64,000 nucleotides of DNA from Hepsetus odoe (Eukaryota > Chordata > Actinopteri > Characiformes > Hepsetidae), in NCBI GenBank assembly GCA_017165825.1, contig CM029378.1, positions 17,561,133 through 17,625,132 on the forward strand, given 5' to 3'. The notes under the pieces are model-generated. The model was not told where the DNA came from. It saw only the letters and a program-made list of their open reading frames with translations, and made no database searches. Below, in pieces: positions 37,301 to 47,926 of this stretch (its first letter is position 1; every line of letters starts with the position of its first letter). Made by a program: the position numbers and the translations under genes.

Positions 37301-40300
37301 AGGTCATATGTGAGTATTATTTTCCAGAAAATACCGTAGATGTTGAGTTTAAATAGAGGACTTTTTTGACTGATGCAGGGCTATTTGCTCTACAGACACA
37401 TGCTACATCTTGTCATTTGCCATCATTATGCTCAACACCAGCCTGCACAATCCTAATGTCAGGGACAAACCGAGCGCTGAGAGGTTTATCTCCATGAACC
37501 GGGGCATCAATGAAGGAGGTGATGTGCCTGAAGAACTGCTGAGGGTGAGCCTCATTGGATACACTATAACATTAACATGCATCTATGTTATCTTATATTT
37601 GAATGTCTGTTACTAGCATTTGTCATGTTTTATTTTCCTTGCAGAATTTATATGAAAGCATAAAAAATGAGCCATTCAAAATCCCTGAAGATGATGGCAA
37701 TGACCTAACGCACACATTCTTCAATCCAGACAGGGAAGGATGGCTCCTGAAGCTAGGTTTGTAAATGTGCAGATACTTTATTGTGTATTGGATACTTGAT
37801 GCATGTAGATTAAGTTCATGATGCTGTAAGGATTTTTTAAAATGATGCATTTTCAAATTTGTTAAGTTTTTCTCATTTATCATATTTCATCACGCTAGAG
37901 CTAACTGTCACTTTTCTTTAGCATTTTAGATTTTTCAGATTGTTTAGATTATGTTCTGTGCAGGTTTTATGAGAAAGGAACTATGTGCAACTGTGAGTCG
38001 AGTTGTTTGACTGCCACTGTGAGATTAAAATGGATGAAGGATGCACTTTACCTTTGACATTTTGTGCTTACCTTTCCCTGCTCTGTGGCATGCAAGAGAT
38101 GGTATAAAACCAGCTATGGGGGTTGCGTCATATTCAGTGTAGTGGGACAGTCTTTGCAAGACTCTCCCAGAATAATCGGCCTGTTACACTTGGGAAAAGC
38201 AATTTATGGCATGAACAAGCACGCCTATTTAGGATGTCCTAGATAATATGTGAAGGATGTCTCATCTTTTAGTTTACCTCAGTGATGGAGCATATGCTCT
38301 GAGAAAAACTAGTCATGGTGGTCAAGTACAGTTGGTTTGCACCTCAATATGAAAAAAGGTTCTTTGTCTATAAAATAGTCATAGCCATTTAGGGATGGAG
38401 GGTTATGAGTAAATAAAGGTAATGATGGATAATACTTCTGATCCAGGAATGTATTACTCATTTTTACAACTCCTCAACTTTTAACATAATTTTGAGTCTT
38501 ACACAATATTACAGAATCACATATAGACTGGCTAAACAGTACTGATATTTTAGTGAAGACATTTGTTTACATATTTGCTGTGTAAAAAGGCAAATAAGAC
38601 AAAATTTTCATTCACGTCAGTGTTGATTTATATTTTTGAAGGAGGCAGAGTGAAGACATGGAAAAGAAGATGGTTTATTCTCACTGACAACTGCTTGTAT
38701 TACTTTGAATATACAACTGTAAGTAAAAATGGTAATGTTGATGATTGTGTATTTAATGAGTATGAGACTGAAATGCCAAAGAACACAAAGTTGCTATTGG
38801 TAAATAAATTGGAAAGTGTGTTTGCATGTGTGAAGGATGAAAGAAGAAGAGTTAAGGAATGCTTGTAGAAGAAATGCTTTCCTCAGTTCCCTTCACATTT
38901 AAAACAGCTGTAACATCTGGACGGGAAAAGATTTGGCCAGTTTAAAGCAAGCCCACCACCTCAGGAGAGCTGAGCTGCCAATCCCAATGCAATCACCACC
39001 CTGCTGTGTGTTCATATAAATAACAGAGGAAACAGCGCTTTTCTTCTTCAGTGGTGTGCCAGATTTAGACCCAGAGATAAACAATAGCTGTGCAATCAGT
39101 TTTTTCTTAATCCTTTTCCTTCATATGTCCTCCTACTCTCCATTCTCCCCGTTGACAAAATGTTACCTTCAGACTAATTGTTTCAGTTATCGGTGACCAG
39201 TTTAAACCAATGGTGTAGGCAAAAATAAACATTTACACAATTAATTAAGCCAAAACATATTAGAAGTTAGAAGTTAACTTGTGTGGTTTTGCACTGGAGC
39301 TAAAACTGAAGAAGCTAACAAGAGATGGTAACTTAGCCATTGGAAAGGCGTCCTTCAAGCATTGCCTGAAGCCTTTTCATAAAGGAATATCAAGTAGCTT
39401 TGATTGTGTGGTTTCTGTTACTGAAGGCCCACTAGTTTCTATAAAACTACAGTGGTGGTCTAGTGGTAGGATGCTTGCCTATGGCTTAGGAGATCCCAAG
39501 TTCGAATACCACCTTTGGCACTACCACCATTGAGTCCCTGAGCAAGACCCTTAACCCTGAGTTGCTCCAGGGGGACTGTCCCTGTAATTAGGACATGGAA
39601 GTCGCTCTGAATAAGGGCGTTTGCTAAATGCCGTAAATGTAAAAATGCAGTACAGCAAAAAGTGAGACTCTGATATGGCTGCTACTGCATTTTTCAGCTA
39701 TGTGATATATATTTGTTTGATTAGTTTAAGTAATAATATGTCACACATTTTCAGAAACCACATAAGCAAGTCTTCCTTGGATCAAAGTTCCATTTGATTT
39801 CAGGCAAGCAATGAATTACGCATTTAGGTGCATGATGATGGAGGAAAAAACTTCTAACACTTCTAAGCAGCATTAGTCTCATACCATCAGTGATAAACTA
39901 AAGAAGCATTCTGTGGGTACCAAACATGTCTTGCTTAATTTTCTTTCTGTGTATGGAAAAGACAAACCATCACTTTAAATTGTAATTAATGGAAAATTAC
40001 TAATACATAACCAGGACAAGGAGCCACGAGGGATTATTCCACTGGAGAACCTCAGCATAAGAGAGGTGGAGGAGCCAAGAAAACCAGTAAGCACTGTCTA
40101 AATACCTCTATTAGTCTTCCCATGTCCCACAAAGTTAAATGAGCATTTCACCTTATAATAAGTGGTAATGGTGGTAGTGGTAATGGTTTGACCCTGTAAT
40201 CTTTTAGAATTGCTTTGAGCTCTACAACCCGAGTCATAAAGGGCAGGTGATCAAAGCGTGTAAGACGGAGGCAGATGGCAGAGTGGTGGAGGGTAACCAT

Positions 40301-42663
40301 GTGGTGTACAGAATATCAGCCCCTACACCTGAGGAGAAGGAGGAATGGATAAAATCCATCAAGTAAGGTCCATAAACAACACTGTGATTAATGTCTGATA
40401 AAATAGATCACAGAAATAAATACATGTCTTCAGCCTTGTAAAACCATCTGTGGGTTATTTTCATAAAACCAGACATAACTCCAGTTCTGGAGGCCTGGGA
40501 TCTAGTACAGTTTGGTAATTTTCCAACAAAAGTAAAATTGTCAATAAACACTTAAACTAGGTGTGTCGAGTGTGGACATCAACAAACTGGGTTAGACACT
40601 GGACCTCCAAGATCTAGACTCTGTGACATGGCTCATGTAGATGAATAATGTTCTGTAAATCAAAGCAGGTTGAAGCCCAGCTGACTGAGTGCTGTTGCTT
40701 TAGATTCATAATTGTAGCTCAGCTTTTAAACAACATTTAAAGGAAAACTTCCTGGTCACTACACTCTGAGAACTATGGAGAAATCAGTGAGCAGCAAACT
40801 GCAAAGTGAAAAGCTACAGATCCCCTCAAGAGCCTCCACTTTACCAAATCAAATATATCAACGAATAGGCTAAGAACACATGCACATACACACACAGAGG
40901 GTTTTCTTATAAAATTAGACTTCACTAAAGAGATAAGACTAAAAGTAAGAACATGGCTCAGTTTCAGAACTACTGGTTCTGAAGCTCACAATCACTTTCT
41001 CACCCTGTGGAGCTGATAAGAGGTCTGGACTTGATAAGACTTCTCTGGAACTTTGATGGATTTTCCGGTGGATAAAAACACAGTGATTGTTGGAGAAAGG
41101 AAAACTAAAAGCAACTTCCTTTATTTTGTCACTCTTTCCCTGCAGGAACAAAAGTGGACTGTTTATCACATGTGAAAGTATCTCTTGTAACACTGTTTTT
41201 ATTTCAGTATTTTGTTGCTGACAATGAAATGTATTGTATATAAATGAATATTACATTTAAAATAATCTCATAATAAACCCAGCCACTAGGGATGCAAACC
41301 CAGCCACTCGGGATGCACAAGCCAGTGTATTTCTTCGTGCCGGTCCCAAGCACAGATAAATGGGGAGGGTTATGTCAGGAACGTATGTCAGTGTTTAACT
41401 TTTGCTAAATCAATATGCAGACAACAAAACTGATTTTCATACTGGATTGGTCGAGGCCCAAGTGAGTTTGAAGTTGGAAGTTGAAGGTGTGATGATGAAT
41501 GTTGATAGTGCTTATGCCCCACAAGTTGGTTGTGAGATGAAAGAGAAAGAAGAATTCTGGAGTGAGTTAGATGAAGTGATAGAGAGTGTACCCAGGGGAG
41601 AGAGAGTGATGATTGGTGCAGTCTTTAATGGACATGTTGGTGAAGAGAACAGAGGTGATGAGGAGGTGATGGGTAGGTGTGGTGTCAAGGAGAGGAATGT
41701 TGCAGGCCAGATGGTTGTAGATTTTGCAAAAAGGATGGAAATGGCTGTAGTAAATGCTTATTTTAAGAAGAGCAAGGAGCACAGGGGGACATTTAAGAGT
41801 CATATTATATTATATTATTATTAGTATATTATACCGATTGGCTAGACAGAGTGACAGAGCTGGGAAAGATGTCACAGGTGAACAGAGCGTGTTGAGCAGG
41901 AATGGAAGGAATACTTTGAGGGGCTGATGGAAGAAGAGAATGAGAGAGAGAGAAGATTGGATGATGTCAGGATAGTGAAACAAGAGGTGCAGCAAATAAG
42001 CAAGATGGAAGTACGGGCAGCGATGAAGAAAATGAAGAATGGAAAGGCTGTTGGTCCAGATGACATTCTGGAGGAAGCATGGAGGTGTTTAGGGGAGATG
42101 GCAGTTGAGTTTCAAACTAGATTATTCAGCACAATCTTGAAACGTGAGAGGATGCCTGGGGAGACAAAGTGCCCTGGTACTGATTTTCAAGAATAAGCAT
42201 GATGCACAGAACTGTAGTAACTATAGAGGGATAAAGTTGATCAGCCACAGCAGGACATTATGGGAAAGAGTAGTGGAAGCTCGGTTAAGAAAAGAGATGA
42301 GGATTAGTGAACAGCAGTATGGTTTCATGCTGAGAAGGACAATGTTTGCTGATGATATTGTGATCTGCAGTAAGAGTAGGGAGCAGCTTGAGGAGAACAT
42401 GGAGAGATGGAGATATGCTTTAGAGAGGAGAGGAATGAAAGTGAGTCAGACAACGAGAGAATACATGAGTGTGAACAAAAGCGAGGAAAGTGGAGTGAGG
42501 TTTAAAGAGGAGGTTTATGGACGTGGTGAGAGAGGACATGCAGTTGCTTGGCTTAAAGGAGGAAGATGCAGAGGACCGGAAGAAATAGAAACGAATGATC
42601 CACTTAGTTAAGCAACAAAATAACTTTGCCTATAGTAACAATAATTCAACAATTATAAATAAT

Positions 42664-42696
<33 letters not shown>

Positions 42697-44268
42697 GTTC
42701 ATATTTGAGTCCTAAAGATCTGAATGCAGTTTGAGCAGGTTAAACGATAGTGATGTATTTTTTGAGAAGCAATTTGAACAACTCTTCTGTGACTCTAGGC
42801 AACGTAAATCATAGCTTTGGTGTAAAACAAGAATAAACATTTCCTCCCAACATTTTTTGGCTAATTGTTTGCATCTGTAAAATTGTGAAAAAAAATATTT
42901 TATTATTTTTTGCCGTTAAATGCTAGTTATGGGGTTTTAGTTTGACAGCAATGCTACTTATTATCTGGCAGAAGAGTAATGGATTTTATACAGCATACTT
43001 GGCAACTTGGCAGATAAGGTCTGAATCTGAAGATGGAAAATACAAAAGACTTTGTTACAGATATGACTCATCTGAAGGTAATTCTGAATGTTATGTCACT
43101 GTGGGGAACTGATTGGTGTGAGCATTCAGCCAGTGTGTCCCCTGTCTGTTATTATAGCATGTCTCTTTCCACTGTGGTTAGTGCAGACTGTTTGTGTAGT
43201 AAAAGCTGCCTCAGCATGTCCTGTGGAAGTGCCGGGAACCCGGAGACCTTTTCGCCCTCTTGCCCACCACATCACTTTAACCCTTTATTAACATGCAAAC
43301 TTTGGGAACTTTATTAAGCGTATTTGTCAGGTATAGACTGAGACAGAAGTATAAAATCTGCTAAAGTAAAAAAAAAGGTTTTGTAAAAGTGTTAAAAGTT
43401 TGTTAAAGTGCAGCTCTTGACAAAATTGCTAAATATAAATTCCTATGTGACATGATCAAGAAATAATCACAAAAAGGCCATGAGGGAGAATATACGATTT
43501 CATCCACAACGTTTTCTGGATTAGTGTTCTTTCTGCTGTAACTGGAAGCCTTCCTCACCTTTGAGAGAACCTTAATCACTACTGTATTCTGCAGATTTGT
43601 GTGTAGGTGCACAACATGCACAAGGATTAATTGCCTCTTTGTTCTTTATTCTCATTTAATGGACATCTGACATCTATCAGCACAGAAACCAGTGGCAGGC
43701 GGAGTCAATCAGTTATCACTTTACATCAATTATCTCTTTAGAGTAGCTCCTGTCACTGGTGGATGTATTAGGCAGTGGGTCAAATGCCAGTTCTTCAGTG
43801 TGTTTGAAAATAAGCCAAGGGTAGCAATGTGAGCAATGTGGGTCAAATTGTGCTGGATCAGACACCTCTAAAATGATAGGTCTTTGTGGTAGTTTTTGGT
43901 AGACTTTGGCCAGATTTGTTTTAGTGGCACAAAAGGGACCTAGGCGATAAGAGGCAGAATGTTTAAATGTTATGACTGAACAAAATATGTTGATACTCTT
44001 GTGTTACTCTCTTGCATTACCATATTTGCTGCTGCCCCATTGCCCTGGTTACAGTCACAGCCCACATTTCCTTTACATGTGAGCCATAGCAATTTGTTAA
44101 TTAAAAAACATATCATGACAATTGAAATAAAACTGTCCTTAGACAGCAAAACAAGATTAGAGATATTTATCACTTTGCCTCTCTGTTATTTGCAGGGCCA
44201 GCATCAGCAGAGACCCTTTCTATGAAATGCTGGCAACCAGAAAGCGGCGCGTGGCCACAAAGAAGTGA
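16997..44268 (+). CDS. cyth3: Cytohesin-3 (GRP1), Arf GEF, complete
   Basis: Thirteen exons: 16997-17015, 26850-26932, 27023-27087, 27181-27247, 27351-27469, 29744-29824, 30004-30116, 37396-37544, 37645-37756, 38642-38718, 40015-40086, 40208-40362, 44196-44268. All are GT-AG and in phase, giving 394 residues. The protein has an N-terminal coiled coil (about residues 8-57), a Sec7 domain (about 60-246) with the catalytic glutamic finger FRLPGEAQKID at E156, a PH domain (from about 258) with KLGGRVKTWKRRWF, and a basic C-terminus RKRRVATKK. It is called cytohesin-3, not 1 or 2, from VPEDLSLEER, IAEVMTEI and NPSHKGQVIKACKTEADGRV. It catalyses GDP/GTP exchange on Arf1/Arf6 at the plasma membrane, recruited by phosphoinositides. 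Exon 10 gives the diglycine PH form. Intron 1 is 9.8 kb. Intron 7 carries a gypsy element and intron 12 an RTE remnant. Confidence 0.96.
17714..17960 (-). mobile_element. hAT transposase C-terminal remnant
   Basis: On the minus strand the frame reads DWWRPSQKLYPWLSSLVKNY then IPAPSSSSERIFSPGGN, the classic hAT dimerisation motif (W..., SSSERIFS). The upstream catalytic portion is absent, and the frame runs into stops on both sides. It is an inert fragment in cyth3 intron 1. Confidence 0.8.
19064..19352. repeat. Cluster of AT, TACA and AG microsatellites
   Basis: AT tract at 19064-19118, TACA units at about 19119-19142, AT again to about 19164, AT at 19252-19298, then AG at 19305-19349. Assembly through this cluster may be unreliable. 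Confidence 0.9.
19372..19843 (+). mobile_element. RTE-like non-LTR retrotransposon 3' fragment
   Basis: The translation of about 19620-19800 gives a decayed reverse-transcriptase C-terminal region (RTARKKEKRKTKEVYGHGEK; GKCRGQEEMETVD), followed by a 3' end containing CTAACGACCCCTAACGAG and AAGAAG. The same coding segment occurs at the 3' end of the larger remnant at 41290-42611. A 121-bp MITE is inserted at 19453. Confidence 0.7.
19453..19573. mobile_element. Palindromic hAT-type MITE
   Basis: The ends CAGGGGTGTTGAACTCCAGT and CCAGGACTGGATGTCGACAC...CCCTG are near-perfect inverted repeats over about 30 bp. Flanking 8-mers TATTACAG (19445-19452) and TATTAGAG (19574-19581) differ at one base, fitting an 8-bp hAT target duplication. 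It has no coding capacity. Confidence 0.8.
20000..21910. other. cyth3 intron 1, no recognised element
   Basis: AT-rich unique intronic DNA. The open frames at 21233-21514 and 21633-21884 have no family signature and no splice context. Confidence 0.4.
21918..22005 (-). mobile_element. SINE tail fragment
   Basis: It contains GTGAACGTGACTATTTTTAA and AATGAAATGCATCCTCTGCT, the tail and body of the tRNA-SINE family in minus orientation. The head is absent. Confidence 0.55.
22275..22475 (+). mobile_element. Retroposon tail (GTGACAACAACAGTTG type)
   Basis: Segments GGGAGTTTTTCCTTGCC, AAGCTGCTTTGTGACAAC and AAAGCGCTATATAAATAAA followed by CTGACTTGACTTGA form a well-known fish retroposon 3' end. A small internal duplication (TTCTTCCCCACGTTTC twice) is visible. 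Confidence 0.65.
22480..24625. other. cyth3 intron 1, no recognised element
   Basis: Mostly unique, AT-rich intronic sequence. The part 23080-23460 is less AT-biased and could hold a conserved regulatory element, but nothing in the sequence itself shows this. Confidence 0.35.
24630..24868 (-). mobile_element. Composite SINE: tRNA head plus alternative tail
   Basis: On the minus strand the tRNA head (GGTGGTCTAGTGGTTAGGG; GGGTTCGAACCCCTTCCC) runs through AAGGTGCCGTCCCTGTC and then into a different tail, CGATGGGCTGGCTACCTGTC ... GACAAGCGGCAGAAAATGAC. The same head-tail junction is present at 47247-47443, so this is a replicated composite family and not a chance join. Confidence 0.75.
24869..26849. 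other. cyth3 intron 1, 3' part, no recognised element
   Basis: AT-rich unique sequence ending in a long polypyrimidine tract (TTTTTTCCCCCCTTTTCTTT) before the exon 2 acceptor at 26849. Confidence 0.4.
28343..28590 (-). mobile_element. tRNA-derived SINE, near full length
   Basis: In cyth3 intron 5. The head has GGTTCGAACCCCTTCCCAG and TGGCCTAGTGGTCAGGG, and the body matches the copy at 1171-1426 closely, ending at GACAAGAATAGTCGCTTTCA. Confidence 0.85.
31171..31848 (-). repeat. Gypsy 3' LTR
   Basis: 678 bp. On the plus strand it runs from TGTAGCGGTTGCGG to GCGGTGTCACA, so it has TG...CA ends on both strands. It differs from the 5' LTR at only five positions by eye. Apparent open frames inside it occur in both LTRs and are not genes. 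Confidence 0.95.
31929..34772 (-). pseudogene. pol: Gypsy pol: protease, RT, RNase H, integrase (damaged)
   Basis: A 947-residue frame in phase with gag across a TGA. Protease has LLDTGS (about residues 79-84). Reverse transcriptase has YIDD (440-443). RNase H has HTDAS (587-591). Integrase has an HHCC zinc region (about 795-840) and two of three catalytic acidics (GVDLMG near 867 and VSDRGSQFTG near 929). A run of seven Cs on the plus strand (31936-31942) shifts the frame, so the third catalytic residue lies out of frame. Only a few dozen codons of integrase-like sequence follow before the polypurine tract, so the usual C-terminal domain is missing. The first codon is not a true start; pol would be made only as a fusion with gag. 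Confidence 0.92.
34776..35699 (-). CDS. gag: Gypsy gag
   Basis: 307 residues from MADTSFEGKQ. An upstream in-frame Met at 35801 is less likely as start. An N-terminal coiled coil (about 60-150; ITKLEQDLAELREAQQRAIE) is followed by a retrotransposon gag capsid-like region with NWWKAERSKIKTWQEFKTAF and VQGPQESIRDFGYDYRALC. No CCHC zinc knuckle is visible in gag or at the start of pol. The frame ends in TGA (34778-34776), and the pol frame continues in the same phase. Confidence 0.85.
   Translation of the reverse strand: MADTSFEGKQSAAETSLTTIPPTVTVRTVPPGEVTQLTDLLGSMYISEVKEGEGEEDAQMGEHLGGMQQALEMANCKITKLEQDLAELREAQQRAIEREISLREFLMDRVRASEECVEEQLATLEKAVVDCLKRRDEQWKKEMSRIRLTSTPCRFYGDRDSFPAEGLATPRPHSTFLPIKPQFPEYNPDEGDALTFIEACEEFLSLHHLSDPEVLALLYTVLQGSARNWWKAERSKIKTWQEFKTAFLGAFLSSGFQAELEEQLRVRVQGPQESIRDFGYDYRALCLKWKPEVTEEEVANPQVTIIM
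35950..36627 (-). repeat. Gypsy 5' LTR
   Basis: 678 bp, same length as the partner LTR, with five substitutions between them (four transitions and one A/C change). It lies at the 5' end of the element because gag and pol run on the minus strand. Confidence 0.95.
39452..39648 (+). mobile_element. tRNA-derived SINE, second family
   Basis: It has a head with GTGGTCTAGTGGTAGGATGC and AAGTTCGAATACCACC. It runs through GAGCAAGACCCTTAACCC to AAGGGCGTTTGCTAAATGC and an A/T-rich TGTAAA tail. It is sister to 11205-11397 and lies in cyth3 intron 10. Confidence 0.85.
41290..42611 (+). mobile_element. RTE-like non-LTR retrotransposon, decayed
   Basis: In cyth3 intron 12. The frame 41402-41824 encodes part of an endonuclease domain (RGERVMIGAVFNGHVGEENR; AGQMVVDFAKRMEMAVVNAY). 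Frames at 41927-42611 encode reverse-transcriptase pieces: AMKKMKNGKAVGPDDI, NCSNYRGIKLISHSRTLWER, the catalytic FADDIVICSKSREQLEENM, and the C-terminal EVYGRGERGHAVAWLKGGRC. Segments are missing between them and the frame is broken several times, so it is dead. RTE-clade placement is from memory of fish elements. Confidence 0.8.
42668..42694. repeat. AAT microsatellite
   Basis: About nine AAT (TAA) units. Confidence 0.9.
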
Positions 44269-45745
44269 GGGCTGGTCTAAGTTTCCCAGAGTATCTGCTC
44301 TCATTGGGAGTCGACTGGGCACTCATCCATAGTGGAGGCTGTTTTATTCACTCTTCAACCCACCCAACACTGAAGAGGTTTACCGAAGGTGGTTTTAATA
44401 TGAGCAAAGATGAATCTTCCACCAGGCTGGCCTGCCACAGTTGGTGCTTAACTCATAGTAATCAACAGACAAACCGGAGAAAATGTTTCTTTCAGTGCAG
44501 AAACATGGACAGCACGAATTGTTGATGTTCTCTTGTGCAGTGCGTGTTTGTTAGTTGTTCTTTTATTTCAGGAAGGACACCTGTGATTGTAAAATAGTAC
44601 CTCCTCTCCTTACAACTGTACAAACTCTTCTGACTCAGAAAGAACCGACATTAGTACAGCACTGCACTCTGCTGGCTGCTTGCAGCAGCATTTGCACCAC
44701 AGGTTCTCATTAGTGTATTGTTTCCACAGTTCATACAGAGCATTATCCTCATGCAGCACTGCAGGATATCTTAATGTGTTAATGATGAAATGCTGTTTCC
44801 TCAGAGATGTAAATGGCAAAGAAAACCACTTAATTTATATAAAACTGTACAAAAAATTATATTGTAAAAAAAATGAATCTTTAATACCTTCAAGGATACA
44901 TTTTGTAAAAATTCTATCTTCACAAGTTTCCACTTACACCAGATGTAGTCATCACATAAGAAAGGTTTGGAGTTATTTGAATCGCAGCTGTGAGGTTAAT
45001 GTTCATAATGTTCATGTTGATCCATGTTCATTGTAGTGTAGCACTATATCCTAAATAGGTGTCTATGTTAGTTAAGTGTTTTTCATTTTAAAAGCTCACA
45101 GGAAGTGTTCCTATGTTCTAAATCACTTCCACAAGACTGCACCACCTTAATGAAGATCAAGGTGTTTTTAAAGCCTTTTTTCTATGAATGCAAATGAGAA
45201 AACTGTCCAAAATTTCATTGTACACCTGGACATTTGCTGCAGATGTTATGATTGTCTATTCCATTGGTCCTTCACCAGCCCCAGAGGAATAAGTGGAGGA
45301 TTTTTCATGCCTGTGAGTGGAGTGTTTTCTTCAGGCCTTATCATTCTGTTTCATCAGGAAGGTACCTGTAAAAAATCCAAGCATCACCTCTGAATTTTTC
45401 TTTCAAACGCTCCATGACTGCTGCTCTTTGGCCTGTAATGTTGTTTTCCTCTGTTAAGATGCTGGAGGATCTCCTTCTTGAAGGAGTTTCACAAGCCTGA
45501 ATTATTTGCATCTGAAAACTTGTGCCTGTATTTGTTTTAGAAATGCAGATTACAAGGTGATTCCCTCATATTTACCTCCACTAAATTGGGTTGCTCTGGC
45601 TAATTGGACCACATTTCGGGTTCTAGCTTCAGTTAGCTTTACTGTTTGGACATTAAATATGTTTTGACTCTTTTCAGGGTAAACTCAGAGTTATTTATAA
45701 TTTAATTCAGGAGAGTCAGGAGGGCTCTTGCTTATTTTGAATAAA
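44269..45745 (+). other. cyth3: Probable cyth3 3' UTR
   Basis: This is the sequence downstream of the cyth3 stop. It lacks mobile elements and coding signals. The AATAAA at 45740-45745 is a candidate polyadenylation signal. The extent is inferred; transcript ends cannot be seen. Confidence 0.35.
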
Positions 45746-46220
45746 AACCTGTAACCAATCACTGAAACCAGAAGTAGTTCTTCAAAGAAACCTTCTTGAA
45801 AGTTTCATTTTTAAACAAAAAATTTACAAATGCTGTCAGGCCTTCAACAAATCTATAAATGTACTGTTGACTCAGTGGGGATGTAAATGTTTTTAATTGA
45901 CTACAGTTTGGATAATGTTTTTATTAATGATGGTCATTCTGCATTTTTTGGAGTTTTTCAAATTTTTAAACATTATTTTGTGTTCACTTTATAACAAAGT
46001 AAAAGCATCACTGAAGTAGTTTGCTCACCTATTTTATTTTAATTTTCTGTGAAGATATTGGTGTACAACAACTGTGTCTGTTGTTGTTCCATGCATCTGA
46101 GACCTGAGGTTTTTTTTTATTAAGCTGCCCAGTTCTGTCAAATGCTGGTTAATAATCATAATGAACTTTTGAGGATTAGGGCCATCTTTGTTTTAATATA
46201 AAATAATAAATAATGATATA

Positions 46221-46894
46221 CAGTACTGTGCAAAAGTTTTAGGCAGGTGTGAAAAAATGCTGTGAACAAAGAATGCTTTCAAAAATGGAAGTGTTAATCA
46301 TTTATTTTCATCAATCAACAAAATGCAGTGAATGAACAAAAGAGAAATCTAAATCAAATCAATATTTGGTCCCTGCAATGGGCTGGCGACCTGTCCAGGG
46401 TGTCCCCCGTCCTTCGCCCTGTGTGCGCTGGGTTGGACTCCAGCACTCCCCCGCGACCCCGTTTGGGAAAAGCGGCAGAAAATGACTGAAATCAATATTT
46501 GGTGTGACCACCCTTCGCCTTCAAAACAGCATGAATTCTTCTAGGTACACTTGCACACAGTTTTTGAAGGAACTCGGCTGGTAGGTTGTTCCAAACATGA
46601 CTGTGTTTCAACCTCCGTGTGACATTGATGATCATCAGCACCTGTTTGGTAAAACTGGTTGATCATACACCGACTATAATCCTACAGAATCTCTGACTTT
46701 GTGCAAATGTACCTAGAAGAACTGATGCTGGTTTGAAGGCAAAAGGTAGTAACACCAAATATTGATTTTTCTTTTGTTCGCTCACTTTGCATTTTGTAAA
46801 TTGATAAAAATAAACAATCATTATTTATATTTCTGAAAGCATTCTCTGTTTACAGCATTTTTTCACACCTGCCTAAAACTTTTGCACAGTACTG
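46221..46894. mobile_element. Tc1-like palindromic element with nested retroposon
   Basis: The ends CAGTACTGTGCAAAAGTTTT and AAAACTTTTGCACAGTACTG are flanked by TA (46219-46220 and 46895-46896), the expected Tc1/mariner target duplication. The long arms pair with each other. A 118-bp retroposon fragment with a 15-bp duplication is inserted at 46371. Confidence 0.85.
46371..46488 (+). mobile_element. Truncated retroposon with 15-bp target duplication
   Basis: The insert starts CCCTGCAATGGGCTGGCGAC and ends AGCGGCAGAAAATGACTG. It is the alternative SINE tail seen at 24630-24750 and 47247-47360, without the tRNA head. AAATCAATATTTGGT occurs at 46356-46370 and again at 46489-46503, as expected for LINE-type target-primed insertion of a 5'-truncated copy. 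Confidence 0.88.
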
Positions 46895-47246
46895 TATATG
46901 TATATGTTCTATTGGCAAAGCATAGGGCTGAAAATTAAACCCATGTGAAACATAATCCTTTATAATAATCCAGGTTCTCCCCTGATAATGCTTCCATAGC
47001 TCAGTACAAAGTCATTTCAATATGGAAAGCACCCAAATGATATGATATAAACAGTGTTGGGTCTGCCTTGATAACCTGAGTAGCAACAAAAAGAAGCATG
47101 GACCAAGAAGAAAAATTATGGCAATATAAAAAAGGTAAATATAATCGCAAACTAGTAATAATATCTGTTTAAGTCAAGTCAGGCCTATAAAAAGGAATAT
47201 GTAGAGTACAATAATGAAAGCTAATCGCTTCAGAGTTCATCCATCC

Positions 47247-47443
47247 ATCAATTTTCTGCCGCTTGTCCCAAATGGGGTCGCGGGGGAGTGCTGGAGTCCA
47301 ACCCAGTGCACACAGGGCAAAGGACGGGGGACGCACCCTGGACAGGTCGCCAGCCCATAGCTGGGAGGAGCGAGACGGGGACGGCACCTTGCTCAAGGGT
47401 ACCTCAGGGCAACCTATTGGGAAGGGGTTCAAACCCCCAATTC
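47247..47443 (-). mobile_element. Composite SINE: tRNA head plus alternative tail
   Basis: On the minus strand the head is cut short inside the B box (GGGGGTTTGAACCCCTTCCC). It continues through CCTGAGGTACCCTTGAGC into the tail GGGCTGGCGACCTGTCCAGG ... GACAAGCGGCAGAAAATTGA. It has the same structure as 24630-24868. Confidence 0.75.
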
Positions 47444-47926
47444 GCTTCAGAGTTAAAACTGAAAAATCACATATCATGGAAAATTGAACTTTCATTGCAT
47501 TTTATTTAAAAAAGTACTGATTTACTTTTTTCATTTTTAAATTGTACAATTGCTAGACTATACAGACTTGAATGAAAAACTAAGATACAAAGACGGCGTG
47601 TTCAGATTCACATTTATATCATCCTATTTAGACTAGTTTAGCGTTGCACAGTCATGTCGAACTTGTGTTAAAGCTCTTTAAAGTAAACTGAGGTTGGTAT
47701 AAAATCATAAAGGTAATACATTTGTTTTTTGTATATAAAACCACACAATTTGGGGGGGGTGTCTTTATAATCAGTTTATTTATTATGCAAAAGGGGAGGA
47801 AAAGATTGAAAACAAAAAACTGGTAGAACCAAAAAATAAAAGCTGCATTTACTGCACAGCAACAACGGTCTTTATGAATGTGATAGAGGGTCCATACAGT
47901 ATCTCCTGAGGGTAAAGAACACTTAC

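Noticed and set aside
38563..38868. 101-codon frame including the PH-domain exon of cyth3
   Set aside because: Only 38642-38718 is coding; the frame merely reads through both splice sites.
40480..40630. Possible second hAT-type MITE (CCAGTTCTGGAGGCCTGG ... GACCTCCAAGATCTAG)
   Set aside because: The ends are too degenerate and no target duplication is visible.
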